A stretch of 64,000 nt of DNA from Bacteroidales bacterium UBA5281 (GTDB lineage Bacteria; Bacteroidota; Bacteroidia; Bacteroidales; Lentimicrobiaceae), in NCBI GenBank assembly GCA_002410555.1, contig DHSR01000020.1:1-64000 (forward strand), in the 5' to 3' direction. The position numbers and the translations under genes are program-made. The notes beneath the pieces were generated by a model. That model was not told the DNA's origin, searched no databases, and worked only from the letters and a program-made list of their open reading frames with translations. Below are positions 7,348 to 17,189 of this stretch, one piece after another; the stretch's first letter is position 1, and the number at the start of each line of letters is the position of its first letter.

Positions 7348-8402
7348 AGCAAAGGTATTTTCACTTCAAAGGTATCGTTTCCATGGTTTATTTCTACCTG
7401 ACGGTCGCTCAACAGTGCATACCGCTGTTTTAAGTTGTTCAGGCCCGTTTTTTCAGAATAAGCCGACTCTTTCAGGTTCAAATTATTAGAAACTGTCAGC
7501 GAATCTTCGTTTGATGCGATGTGAATAATTAGCGGTGCATCTTTCGTTGCGATGTTGTGTTTCACGGCATTTTCAACCAGCAACTGCAATGCCAGGGGAG
7601 GAATATCTTTTTTTAAAGCCGTTTCACCCACCTTTTTTATGACCTGGAATGCCTCACCCATTCGCTCCCTGTGAAGCGCAGTGTAAGCATCCATAAACTC
7701 CAGTTCATCGGAAAGTTTTACCGTAGTCTGGTCTTTGCTTTGAAGTACGTAGCGATACACATCCGTGAAATTCTGGGTAAAGACAATGGCAGCATCCGGG
7801 TCGAAGGTAATCATTGATTTCAGCACACTCAGATTGTTGAACAGAAAGTGAGGATTCAACTGTGCCTGCAATGAATTGTAGTCGCTTTTGAGTTTCAGGC
7901 TTTTGAGTTCTTCCAATTGCCTGACGGAGAAAATCCACTTTTCAACAATACGCAGGGTAACCGAAACGAGAATAAGGATGAAAATAAAAATCAGCCCCAG
8001 AAATATCATCAACTGCACAATGGGGTATGAAAAGAAGGAGGTCTCGCGCATAATCAATGAAAAGTAAAACACGGCAGCCACAGCGATAATGAGGCTTACA
8101 ACAATGTGTAAAACCACGCGGAGGCTTATTTTTTCGGGAATGGGCAGGAATCGTTCGGCAAGATGGTCGATAAAAACATTACTTTCGGAGATGATGTTGA
8201 AAATAAGCACGACCTGGAGATATTCAAAAACAGATACATGCAGGTTTACATCACCTGTAATTTTTATGGATAGAAAGAAAAACAACAAACCCACTCCGCT
8301 CACTGAGGCTATCCGGATAAGCATACTTTTCAGGGTATAGGACGAGAGCTGACTTAAAAAGTGAAGTTCTTTATTTTTCATTGTTTGTATCAAATGGATC
8401 AT
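7344..8402 (-). CDS. LytS-type sensor histidine kinase (His_kinase family)
   Basis: The membrane-bound kinase partners the LytTR regulator encoded 3' of it. The N-terminal half has about four transmembrane segments and no obvious extracellular sensor domain. The phospho-acceptor region is LNPHFLFNNLSVLKSM near residue 185, and the ATP-binding region includes LLVENAVKHNIA and GLNNLKQRYALL. The ATG at 8402 gives 352 residues; an ATG at 8381 is an equally possible start. The gene begins 55 bp after the TolC stop, in the same direction, so sensor and pump are probably co-transcribed. Confidence 0.93.
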   Translation of the reverse strand: MIHLIQTMKNKELHFLSQLSSYTLKSMLIRIASVSGVGLLFFFLSIKITGDVNLHVSVFEYLQVVLIFNIISESNVFIDHLAERFLPIPEKISLRVVLHIVVSLIIAVAAVFYFSLIMRETSFFSYPIVQLMIFLGLIFIFILILVSVTLRIVEKWIFSVRQLEELKSLKLKSDYNSLQAQLNPHFLFNNLSVLKSMITFDPDAAIVFTQNFTDVYRYVLQSKDQTTVKLSDELEFMDAYTALHRERMGEAFQVIKKVGETALKKDIPPLALQLLVENAVKHNIATKDAPLIIHIASNEDSLTVSNNLNLKESAYSEKTGLNNLKQRYALLSDRQVEINHGNDTFEVKIPLL

Positions 8403-8457
8403 CAAAAATAAGCAAACAATACCTGACTGGCAGTCTTCTGGATCTGATGAAATCCGC

Positions 8458-9876
8458 TTAATCGGTTTTCCACAGTCTTCCGGTTGATTTCAGCCAGGCA
8501 GTTTCTTTCATTTTATATTCAGTTCTCAAGTCAATCCACTCGCTGTAAGCTTTCTGCCAGTTGGTTTGCGCCATTAAAAGCTCGGTAATGGTCTCCATGC
8601 CCACCTCATAATTATCCCGCGTAACGCGTAAATTCTCTTTTGCCTGGGCTACAGCCGTTTCATTCATCTGAATGCGTTCCCAGGCCAGCATCACATTCAG
8701 GCGGGCCTGTTGTGCTTCGAGCTGCAACAGTTGGGTGTTCATTTCCAGTTCAAGCTGCTGTATTTCTTTGTCAAGCCGTGCAGCTTTGATTTTTTTCACC
8801 CCTTCACCCCAGTGAAATAAGGGAATTTTTACAGATGCCAGCACATTCAGACTTGTGTTGGTAAAATCGGTTCCGGTAAATTCTATGCCCCCAATGTGGC
8901 TGTAGGCTGCCTGAAAGCCTGCTGTGGGCAGAAAGTCGGCTTTTGCCATCCGGATATTTTGTTCCTGCATAGCCACATTTTTTTGAAGCAGTTGATATTC
9001 CGGCCTACCGGTAATGGTTTCCTCCTTTAGCGCTAGTTCGGCAGGGGGCTGAACAGGAACTGCTGTATCCACAGCCACAATTTCAGTGTTGAGGGGCAGG
9101 CCGGTGATGCGGCATAAGTTCATGCGGCTTAGCTCCAGCCCGTTCTTTGCTTTTTGCAGATTGAGTTTGGCATTGTTGTGCTCTATCTGCGCTTTAAGCA
9201 AATCGTTGCGGTTTGAAAGGCCTACTTCTTTCGCATCGCTTGCTTTTTCAACCAATTTAGTGAGCATATCCACGGCCTGCTGTGCCAGTTTTACCTTCTG
9301 GGATACCGAAATATACGTCCAGTAGGCATTGTCCGATTCTTCGATGGTATTCATCTGTTCCAGTTCAACATTCTCATCCGCCATCTCAATGCCAATGCTG
9401 GCCATTTTATTGCCGGCACTGATTTTTCCTCCGGTGTAAACCGGCTGCTCCAGCATCACCCCGGCCAGATAAGCTCCGCTCAAACTTATATTTAGCGGCA
9501 ACCAGGCATACATATTAAACACCGGGTTTCCATCGGGCCCAATGACCGGATATCCGGTTGACGGATCAATCATAAGGTTGGGCTCCAATTGTCCGGTTAG
9601 CGGATTGGGTTTCTGGGTGGGCAAAATCAGCTCCATTTCTATGTCCTTGTGCTGATATATACCCATGCCCATGGCAGAGAATGCCGGTAACCGCGTGGTT
9701 GCGACCGCTGCTTTTTCTGCCCGGGCTTTTTCCAGATATTTGCCGGCCACTTTCAAATTTTCATTTTTTATGAGTGCCTTTTCCCTGGCCTGTTGCAGGG
9801 TCATTTGTTCCTGGGCAGTTCCATGCATCAAGCCAATCAGAAAAACAAAAAGCGAAACAGATATTATTTTTTTCAT
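8458..9876 (-). CDS. TolC-like outer membrane efflux protein
   Basis: The 472-residue protein has a signal peptide (MKKIISVSLFVFLIGLMHG) and the two long repeated alpha-helical coiled-coil regions of the outer membrane efflux family (QQAREKALIKNENLKVAGKY near the start and the MNETAVAQAKENLRVTRDNY stretch near the end). It forms the outer membrane duct for the RND pump. Its ATG overlaps the stop of the RND permease gene by 4 nt. A Pro/Gly-rich insertion around residues 85-125 (KPNPLTGQLEPN, STGYPVIGPDGNPVF) lies where an extracellular loop is expected. Confidence 0.95.
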   Translation of the reverse strand: MKKIISVSLFVFLIGLMHGTAQEQMTLQQAREKALIKNENLKVAGKYLEKARAEKAAVATTRLPAFSAMGMGIYQHKDIEMELILPTQKPNPLTGQLEPNLMIDPSTGYPVIGPDGNPVFNMYAWLPLNISLSGAYLAGVMLEQPVYTGGKISAGNKMASIGIEMADENVELEQMNTIEESDNAYWTYISVSQKVKLAQQAVDMLTKLVEKASDAKEVGLSNRNDLLKAQIEHNNAKLNLQKAKNGLELSRMNLCRITGLPLNTEIVAVDTAVPVQPPAELALKEETITGRPEYQLLQKNVAMQEQNIRMAKADFLPTAGFQAAYSHIGGIEFTGTDFTNTSLNVLASVKIPLFHWGEGVKKIKAARLDKEIQQLELEMNTQLLQLEAQQARLNVMLAWERIQMNETAVAQAKENLRVTRDNYEVGMETITELLMAQTNWQKAYSEWIDLRTEYKMKETAWLKSTGRLWKTD

Positions 9877-12800
9877 GATAGGGGTTCTGTACTATGTTCG
9901 AGATTTTCAGTTCGTTTTACGCCATAAAAAGCTGCATACAAAATGGGTACAAACAGCAGGGTGATGAGGGTGCCCACGATCAATCCGCTGATGATTGCCA
10001 CGGCCATACTGGCATACATGGGGTCGGTGAGCAGGGGAATCATCCCGAGGATGGTGGTAAACGAAGCCAGCAACACTGGTCTGGTGCGCGAAACTGTGGC
10101 ATTGATGAGGGCTGGATATCTTTGTGCACCACCGGCAATCAGGGTTTCCGCTTCATCGAGCAATACAATGGCATTTTTCACAATCATTCCCATCAAACCA
10201 AAGGAGCCGATAATGGCCATAAAGGTAAACGGTTGACCTGCCAGGATCATTCCGGGCACGATACCTACAAAAGCCATGGGAATACAGATAAGCACAATGA
10301 GGGGCTTTTTAAAATCGTTGAAAAGCAATATAAGCGTAAGGATAATTAGCATGATGGAAATGGGCAGGTAACTGAAAATATTGCGCAATGCATCGCCCTG
10401 CAGCTCATGCTCACCTACCCAAACCGCGCTGTAACCATCAGGCAGAGGCAGGTTTTCAATTTCCATCAGCATGGTTTTACGCACCTGCGCAGGACTGTGC
10501 CCTTCCAATGGTTCACATTGTACCTGAATGGCTCTTTGCCCGTTTACGCGCCTCACCACCTGTTCCTGCCAGTCGAGGTGGATGCCTTGGGTAACCGCAC
10601 TCAGCGGAACGGGACTTACCAGTTCATTCACTATGTCATCCATGGATTTCACGCCGGTAAGTAATTCCTGTATCGCCTTTTCATCTAGGCCCGAAAGGTT
10701 GGGTAACATACTCCATACCGGTATATCTTCCAGGTGTTGAATTCTTGAACCATCGGCATTTCTCAGTTTCATTACGATGCCTACACTGGTTTGTCCTTCA
10801 AAATACCGGCCAATGGGCAGTCCATCAGTGGCTGCAAGGATGGCATTGCTCACATCGGAGCGCGAAGCTCCTGCCCTACCGCCTGCCTGCTGCACATAAC
10901 GCGCAAGCAATGACTGCCCCATAGGCTCCCAGTCGTCTTCAATGGTAAAGGGATCTACGTAAGGGTTATTCTTAAATATCTCCTTCGTACGACTACTTAA
11001 ATCGCGTAATACAGCCGGATCGGGACCGCTCAGCTCTACTTCTACCGTATGCGTGGCTTTGATGGAAAGGTTGTATTTCCGGATACGCGTGTAGGCATCG
11101 GGGAAGTTGCTATGCAGATAATCGCTGAGCACCGGCTTCATAAGGGTCATGGTTTCATAGTCTTCGAAATCCACAATCAATTCGCCGTAATTGTCTGATG
11201 GTTCGCCCATGGGCCTCACCAGACAATAACGCGTGGGAGTTTGTCCATGACTGGAAACCACCTGTTGAACTTCATCCAGCGAAAGCAGATGTTCAGTAAT
11301 CTTGTGCAGATCCTCATTCACTTTACGCGGACCTGCACCGGCAGGAAGGCGGTATTCAATGTAAACCTGGTTGTAGTTGAAGTCAGGGAAAAAGGTTTGC
11401 TTAATGTTTTGAAAGTTGAAGGCAGCAATGGCCAATAACAAGACGCCCACAATGAGTGTAGCTGTTTTGTAATGAAGCAGCAATCCAAGTGTTTTTCTTA
11501 ATTTTCGGTATCCCCAGCTCTGATAAAGTGGCTTATCGTCTCTGGTCGTCTTTTTTCGTTTCAGCAGTTTTTCGGCAAACAGCGGCACCTGGGTGATGGC
11601 CAGCGCCCAACTGATAAAGAGTGAGATGCACAATACTACGAATAAATCACGCGCATAGGTGCCGGCAGCATCCTTCGACAGATACACCGGCAGAAAGGCA
11701 GCCACCGCGATAAAGGTTGCCCCGAATAATGGCCAGGCGGTGCGGCTGGCCGGATGGATCAGGGCTTTTTTACGCTCCACCCCTTTTTTCAGATCCACCA
11801 GAATTCCATCAATGACCACAATGGCATTGTCAACCAACATGCCCATGGCTACAATAAAAGCCCCCAGGGAAATCCGTTGCAGGGTTCCACCGGCCGCCAG
11901 CAAGATGGGAAAAGTCGCCAGAATGGTCAGCAGCAGCCCCGTTCCAATGATTACACCACTGCGAAAACCCATAAAAATCATCAGTACCACAATAACGATC
12001 AGCACCGATGCCACCAGATTCCACATAAACCCATCAACAGCGCTTTTCACCAAACCGGGTTGAAAGAAGACTTTGTCAAAGGTGTAGCCAACCGGTATAT
12101 TCTGTTTCAGTTCTTCAAGCCTTTTTTCCACCCGCTTGCCCACTTCAACAATATTTTCACCCGATTCCATGGAGAGAGAAATGGCCAGTGCATTTTTGTT
12201 GTTCAGGTGCATGTTATTGCGTGAAGGTTCTGTATAAACTTCATTTACACTTGCAATGTCCGACAACTTAAAAAGGCTGCCGTCCAATCCCTTTATCATC
12301 ACATTGGCAATATCGGTGGCACTGCCAATTTTACCATCTACCGAAATATCCAGCATTTGTTTGCCGGTTTGAAGGCTTCCGGGGTAAACCGTACTGTTTT
12401 CTCCCTGCAGGGCTGCAATCACCTGAAACGGGAACACACCCGGCTCTCCCATTTTGGAAGGATTGAACACAATTTCCGTAACGGGCTGCTGTTCGCCATA
12501 AATTTCAACCCGGGCAACGCCTTCAACGGCCAGCATTTCACGTTTGATGAACCGGGCCATTTTGCTCATCTCCTGATAAGAGTAGCCATCGCCGGTCATG
12601 GCATAGAACATGCCATAGACGTCGCCAAAATTATCGAAGACCATTGGAGGCTGCGCTCCCTCAGGCAGCCTGGGAATTACTTCGCTCATGCGGCGGCGCA
12701 GGTAGTCCCAGCGCTGTTCAATTTCGTTCTGGGGTACAGTAAGTTCAAGCATTACCGTCACAATGGACAGATTGGGCATTGATTTCGACCGTATGGTTTC

Positions 12801-13031
12801 CACATCACTCAAAGAGCTCAGCTCTTCTTCAATGATGTTGCTCACCTGCATCTCAACTTCATGCGCATTTGCACCGGGATAAACTGTTACAATCTGCGAC
12901 ATCATTACGACCAGTTCGGGGTCTTCGAGTTTGCTGATGGAGCGAAAGGCCAGTATGCCGCCCACAACCATACTAAGCAAAATAAACCAAACCACGGCTT
13001 TTTTGCGGAATGTTACTTCTGTGAGATACAT
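9873..13031 (-). CDS. RND efflux transporter permease (AcrB/MdtB type)
   Basis: At 1052 residues this is a full-length RND permease with transmembrane segments near 12-30, 335-480, 530-550 and 860-1030 and two large periplasmic loops. Family motifs are visible: GAFIVAMGMLVDNAIVVIDG (the Asp of helix 4), DLFVVLCISLFISWALAITQ and GLMGMIVKNAIVLLDEAE. It uses proton motive force to expel drugs, dyes or detergents through the adaptor and TolC partner. Its first base overlaps the adaptor stop (TAATG) and its stop overlaps tolC, so three components are made from one mRNA. The substrate cannot be read from sequence. Confidence 0.96.
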   Translation of the reverse strand: MYLTEVTFRKKAVVWFILLSMVVGGILAFRSISKLEDPELVVMMSQIVTVYPGANAHEVEMQVSNIIEEELSSLSDVETIRSKSMPNLSIVTVMLELTVPQNEIEQRWDYLRRRMSEVIPRLPEGAQPPMVFDNFGDVYGMFYAMTGDGYSYQEMSKMARFIKREMLAVEGVARVEIYGEQQPVTEIVFNPSKMGEPGVFPFQVIAALQGENSTVYPGSLQTGKQMLDISVDGKIGSATDIANVMIKGLDGSLFKLSDIASVNEVYTEPSRNNMHLNNKNALAISLSMESGENIVEVGKRVEKRLEELKQNIPVGYTFDKVFFQPGLVKSAVDGFMWNLVASVLIVIVVLMIFMGFRSGVIIGTGLLLTILATFPILLAAGGTLQRISLGAFIVAMGMLVDNAIVVIDGILVDLKKGVERKKALIHPASRTAWPLFGATFIAVAAFLPVYLSKDAAGTYARDLFVVLCISLFISWALAITQVPLFAEKLLKRKKTTRDDKPLYQSWGYRKLRKTLGLLLHYKTATLIVGVLLLAIAAFNFQNIKQTFFPDFNYNQVYIEYRLPAGAGPRKVNEDLHKITEHLLSLDEVQQVVSSHGQTPTRYCLVRPMGEPSDNYGELIVDFEDYETMTLMKPVLSDYLHSNFPDAYTRIRKYNLSIKATHTVEVELSGPDPAVLRDLSSRTKEIFKNNPYVDPFTIEDDWEPMGQSLLARYVQQAGGRAGASRSDVSNAILAATDGLPIGRYFEGQTSVGIVMKLRNADGSRIQHLEDIPVWSMLPNLSGLDEKAIQELLTGVKSMDDIVNELVSPVPLSAVTQGIHLDWQEQVVRRVNGQRAIQVQCEPLEGHSPAQVRKTMLMEIENLPLPDGYSAVWVGEHELQGDALRNIFSYLPISIMLIILTLILLFNDFKKPLIVLICIPMAFVGIVPGMILAGQPFTFMAIIGSFGLMGMIVKNAIVLLDEAETLIAGGAQRYPALINATVSRTRPVLLASFTTILGMIPLLTDPMYASMAVAIISGLIVGTLITLLFVPILYAAFYGVKRTENLEHSTEPLS

Positions 13032-14098
13032 TACAGCAGCCCTCCCACATTGGTTTCAGCAACAGCTTCAAGCGGCTCTACCTGTTCGTTGTCGCTTAGG
13101 TTGTTCACTCCGGCAACCACTATCTGTTCATCGGGCAAAAGTCCCTCCGATATTCGGATTCTGCCATCGCCTGTAAGATTACCAATAACCACCTCGCGCT
13201 TTTGCACCCTTTTACTGGATGGGTAAACCCAGACGAAGGTGCTGCCTTTTTCATTGAACAAAGCGGTTAAAGGAACACAGGTTTGTGGGCTTCCGTTGGT
13301 TGCCAGTTCAATTTTCACCTGAACATCCATTCCGGGCGCAAGCTTAAGCTGACGATCAGGGTTGATACGGAGTTGCACCTTATACAACTGATTGTTGTTG
13401 GCCTTTTTGCTGTAACTCAACAATTGCAAGTCGAAAGTTTTATCAGAAATGGAAGGTTGTACGCCTGAAAAAGAGCGGATGGCGTCGCGCTGAACATACA
13501 GGGAAACCGGAATATCTATCTCCACCTGATAATAGCCAACATCAATCATGGAAACAACAGGCATTCCGGCATCAATCAATTCGTTTTCCTCAAAATTTAC
13601 TTTTTGAATATAACCCGAAGCAGGCGCACGCAACTGGGTATCGTTGAGCTGGTCTTTTGCATTTTTGAGTTTTGCCCCCACCATTTTTAATCCCGACACG
13701 GCTTTATCATAATCATTTTCATTTACGCTTTCGCGGGAATATAGTTCAATAACGCGCCCGGCCTCGGCTTCCACCTGATCGTATTGGGCCTGCGCAGCCT
13801 GCAACTGCACCTCGTAATCACGTGTATCCATTTGCGCGACCAGCTGTCCCTGATTAATATAATCACCCTCTTTTACCAGTATTTTCCGGATGGGCCCCGC
13901 TACGCGAAAGGCCAGATTCACCTCGCTCGCACCTTTTATGATACCTGAATAATATTTAACCGACAAAGAATCTGCCTGTTGCACCGGTTCAATTTTCACT
14001 TTCCGGATGATTTCATTTTGTTCTTTGTTATTGCCATCACATCCCCAAAATAAAATAAGGACAGTCAACAGCATTGCACCGTTTTTAAAAGATTTCAT
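13031..14098 (-). CDS. RND efflux periplasmic adaptor (membrane fusion) lipoprotein
   Basis: The 355-residue adaptor has a lipobox (LILFWGC, Cys20), the barrel-sandwich/biotinyl-like halves NLAFRVAGPIRKILVKEGDY and TQLRAPASGYIQKVNFEENE that flank a short alpha-helical hairpin, a beta-barrel domain and a membrane-proximal domain near the C-terminus. It links the inner-membrane RND permease to TolC. It is the first gene of the operon that continues through permease, TolC, kinase and regulator. The 245-bp gap to the divergent yceI gene should hold its promoter; I did not find a convincing -7 element there. Confidence 0.94.
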   Translation of the reverse strand: MKSFKNGAMLLTVLILFWGCDGNNKEQNEIIRKVKIEPVQQADSLSVKYYSGIIKGASEVNLAFRVAGPIRKILVKEGDYINQGQLVAQMDTRDYEVQLQAAQAQYDQVEAEAGRVIELYSRESVNENDYDKAVSGLKMVGAKLKNAKDQLNDTQLRAPASGYIQKVNFEENELIDAGMPVVSMIDVGYYQVEIDIPVSLYVQRDAIRSFSGVQPSISDKTFDLQLLSYSKKANNNQLYKVQLRINPDRQLKLAPGMDVQVKIELATNGSPQTCVPLTALFNEKGSTFVWVYPSSKRVQKREVVIGNLTGDGRIRISEGLLPDEQIVVAGVNNLSDNEQVEPLEAVAETNVGGLL

Positions 14099-14343
14099 GA
14101 TTATAGCGTATTTTTGTTCAGATTGGCTTGTTTTTAATAAACTGCGAATGTTAGGTATCCCGTATTGTTATGCAATGTTAAAGCTACTGAAATGATAAAA
14201 ATGACGCCTGAAATGCCTGATTATCTAAATAATCAGCGCTGGGCGGTGAGCGCTCTGACTATTCTATACGCGACTCAGGAAACAACTTTATTAGTTCTAC
14301 ATTGTTACTCTATTGTTAACTAAAAGTTTAAATTTAAAAAAAT

Positions 14344-14913
14344 ATGAAAGAAACATTGATTTTATTAGCAATGACCTTTATTGGTATTGGCTCATTCGCT
14401 CAAACCCAATGGAAAGTAGATCCGTACCATACTTCCTTAAATTTCAACATTTCACATTCGAATATTAGCCTGGTAAATGGCAAATTTCTGGATTACACAG
14501 GTATTTTAACTACGGAGGGAGAAGCATTAAGCAATGCCAGTTTTGATTTTACCGTTAAGGTAAACAGTATAAATACCAATGTGGAAGACAGGGACAACCA
14601 CTTAAGAAGTGCTGATTTCTTTGAGGTGGATAAATACCCCCTTATGACTTTTAAAAGCACTAGAATTACACCTACCGACAAGCCAGACCAATATTTATTG
14701 TATGGCAAGCTGACCATAAAAGATGTTACCAAGGATGTGGTTTTTAATTTACATTATGGCGGAAAAGTTAAAAGTGAACAAGGCGAAAGGATGGGAATGA
14801 AAGCCACAGCAACCATCAACAGGTTTGATTATAATATTGATTACGATCCAACATCTTCTACCATCGGAAAAGATGTGAACATTGTGCTTCACGGACAGTT
14901 TGTAAAACAATAA
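14344..14913 (+). CDS. YceI family periplasmic lipid-binding protein
   Basis: The 189-residue protein has a signal peptide (MKETLILLAMTFIGIGSFAQ) and the YceI lipocalin-like barrel: W-K-V-D-P-Y-H-T-S-L near the N-terminus, RDNHLRSADFFEVDKYP and LTIKDVTKDVVFNLHYGGK in the middle. YceI proteins bind polyisoprenoids or other long lipids, and some family members are linked to quinone biology. A second, leaderless YceI gene occurs at 29625-30146. It is followed 295 bp later by DoxX and then pirin on the same strand; the spacer holds no gene that I can see. Confidence 0.94.
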   Translation: MKETLILLAMTFIGIGSFAQTQWKVDPYHTSLNFNISHSNISLVNGKFLDYTGILTTEGEALSNASFDFTVKVNSINTNVEDRDNHLRSADFFEVDKYPLMTFKSTRITPTDKPDQYLLYGKLTIKDVTKDVVFNLHYGGKVKSEQGERMGMKATATINRFDYNIDYDPTSSTIGKDVNIVLHGQFVKQ

Positions 14914-15208
14914 TTTATAAAAATCCTTTTCTGATTCATGGTAGCTTCAGGAAGAAAATCACTTCAAAGGTGTATGAAGTTAATTATTGTATCGTTTGAA
15001 TTTTGTTTTTCAGAGTAAAGAAAGGCCGTGTTATCTCTCTATCTGTGAAAGGATTGCCTGAAGTCAACTCTGAAATAGTTCACAGTTTGGAGCAACAGAA
15101 TCTCAACTGGTTTCAGTTTTTTTATTTATAAAAATTCTAAACGCCAGTTATTTACATACTTACAACAATAAATCGGTTAATCCTGATAATTTTATAGACA
15201 AATTAATA

Positions 15209-15637
15209 ATGATTAAAAGTGTTTTCAATCCGGGCAATTACCCCAACAACATAAATTTTGCGTTATTGCTGCTCCGCATAGTGGTCGGAATCTTAATGCT
15301 GACACATGGCATGGGTAAATTTTCAACATTTTTTGGACCAGACCCAATACAGTTTTCTGACCCAATTGGCGTGGGTGCCACAGCATCATTGGCACTTGCC
15401 GTTTTTGCGGAAGTATTCTGTTCCTTACTGTTAATATTCGGTATTGCTACACGGCTGGCGGCCATTCCACTTATTATCACCATGTTGGTCGCAGCATTCA
15501 TTGTTCATGCAAATGATGGATTCGGAAGACAGGAGTTACCCCTGCTTTATTCGGCAGTTTTCTTCGCTATTGCAATAGCAGGCGCAGGAAAAATTTCAAT
15601 TGACCACTGGATATACCGCAAAAGAAATCCATGGTAA
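15209..15637 (+). CDS. DoxX family integral membrane protein (intact copy)
   Basis: The 142-residue protein has four predicted helices and typical DoxX landmarks: LLLRIVVGILMLTHGMGKFS, EVFCSLLLIFGIATRLAAIP and FIVHANDGFGRQELPLLYS. DoxX proteins in other bacteria cooperate with sulfurtransferase or superoxide dismutase in thiol stress. This copy is the intact paralogue of the frameshifted gene at 6146. The identical bases around both start codons show they arose by duplication rather than as unrelated family members. It lies between YceI and pirin genes, which also have redox-stress associations. Confidence 0.93.
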   Translation: MIKSVFNPGNYPNNINFALLLLRIVVGILMLTHGMGKFSTFFGPDPIQFSDPIGVGATASLALAVFAEVFCSLLLIFGIATRLAAIPLIITMLVAAFIVHANDGFGRQELPLLYSAVFFAIAIAGAGKISIDHWIYRKRNPW

Positions 15638-15751
15638 AATGATGGGGAGCGACTTGAAATAAACGCATTCAATATTTGCAAAACACAGCTTATAGAAACC
15701 AGATAGAAAAGCTGATTGTATGAGCAAATTAAACACTCAAAGATTTTTATT

Positions 15752-16633
15752 ATGTCAAACATCAAACTGATCATTGAGGAAAGGGCTGCCAGCATTGGTA
15801 AATTTATGGTTGGCCGTTTGCTGCCCTTTCGGCAGAAACGCATGGTAGGCCCTTTTATATACATTGACCACATGGGGCCTGTTAAATTAAGCGAAGCGGA
15901 AAACTTTGACGTGTTGCCGCATCCGCACATTGGGCTTTCTACCCTGACTTTCTTATTTGAAGAAAGCATCATGCACCGCGATACCCTGGGCAATGCAATC
16001 GAAATAAAACCCGGTGCCGTTAACTGGATGACGGCGGGAAAAGGGATTGTTCACTCGGAACGCACTCCTGAATACTTGCGCCATTCTGCCATAAACATGC
16101 ACGGGCTACAAATATGGGTTGCCTTACCAAAAGAACAGGAGCTGATGGAACCACAGTTTTCTCATATTGAACGGGAGCAAATTCCTGCCTGGACAGAAGG
16201 TGACATTCAATTCAAACTGGTGGCCGGTGAAGCCTTTGGCAGAAAATCACCCGTTCCGGTTTTCAGCAAACTGTTTATGCTTGAAATCAAAAGCAAAACA
16301 AAACAGTCATTGAATATCGGCGATCAGCTTTATGGCGAAGCGGGTTTGTATATTCTTGAAGGCGCCATTGAAAGTGAGGGGAATATTTATGGCCCCAACC
16401 AATTGTTAGTGGCAAAAGAGAGCAAACTTTGTGAATTCACCATTCAGGAAAATAGCACCATCTATATTTTTGGTGGGGAGCCTTTTCCCGAAGAACGATT
16501 TATTGATTGGAACTTTGTTGCATCAAGCAAAGAACTGATTGAAGAAGCCAAACAGAAATGGAAGGCTCAATCCTTTCCTAAAATTAAAGGAGACGACACT
16601 GAATTTATGCCTTATCCATCACCCAAAAATTAA
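15752..16633 (+). CDS. Pirin family protein (bicupin)
   Basis: Starting at the ATG of MSNIKLIIEERAAS gives 293 residues; an upstream extension to 15716 lacks family similarity. The N-terminal cupin has the metal-binding residues in LPHPHIGLSTLTFLFE and the downstream element MTAGKGIVHSERT, and a second cupin-like domain follows. Pirins are Fe(II) proteins; some have quercetinase activity and others act as redox-sensitive cofactors. Its close neighbours YceI and DoxX suggest a shared stress response. A second pirin of a different subfamily is at 30486-31199. Confidence 0.92.
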   Translation: MSNIKLIIEERAASIGKFMVGRLLPFRQKRMVGPFIYIDHMGPVKLSEAENFDVLPHPHIGLSTLTFLFEESIMHRDTLGNAIEIKPGAVNWMTAGKGIVHSERTPEYLRHSAINMHGLQIWVALPKEQELMEPQFSHIEREQIPAWTEGDIQFKLVAGEAFGRKSPVPVFSKLFMLEIKSKTKQSLNIGDQLYGEAGLYILEGAIESEGNIYGPNQLLVAKESKLCEFTIQENSTIYIFGGEPFPEERFIDWNFVASSKELIEEAKQKWKAQSFPKIKGDDTEFMPYPSPKN

Positions 16634-17189
16634 AGTATTGAGTCCATTCCGGATAAGTAAAAAAAGAGAATGCCACTCAGCCAGAAAGAAACCAGGATTC
16701 ACAAAAAAATGAAAAACAGGTATTTAAACATTGTGATTTTTTAGGCCTTGGTGGTGAAAAAAACAGGATTTTCCATCACGAGGCAATCACCTGAAATTAA
16801 AATGTTTTGAATTCTTAAAAGGACGAAATCATCCAGGGAGTAAAATGGCTAAATAAGAATTTACTGGATTGGACAACTGAATTAAACCACGTTGATGCAC
16901 CTGTTGCAAAGTTGAGAAAGACCATTGATTAAAATAAAAGATATAGGCTACAATTCGCGGTATATCTTATGCTCACCCCTGAACAATCAGTCAATGCCAA
17001 ACTTAACTGCACAGACTTCGTTGTAATTGGAAATGCTATGCTAGAGGTGAAGGGATTAGGAGTGGCAACAAAACAGAAAGGAACGCAACCGTTCACCTAA
17101 AGGTTTATAAGAAACGGTCATATATCATCTCTGGAGATGAGACAGAAATAGCAAACCGGGTGATTTTTAAATAATTTAAAGATAATAAA
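16634..17189. other. 556-bp intergenic stretch with apparent gene remnants
   Basis: No intact gene is present. Two short in-frame stretches look protein-like: 16841-16932 encodes a segment including GVKWLNKNLLDWTTELN and ending at TAA, and an ATG at 16969 opens 43 codons (LTPEQSVNAKLNCTDFVVIG near the start) to 17100. A further fragment before 17174 reads SYIISGDETEIANRVIFK. They lie in different phases and I cannot assign them to families. Decayed genes or chance are both possible. Confidence 0.35.

Noticed and set aside
11659..12224. Long ORFs on the plus strand opposite the RND permease
   Set aside because: They are shadows of a GC-richer gene with clear RND motifs on the minus strand.
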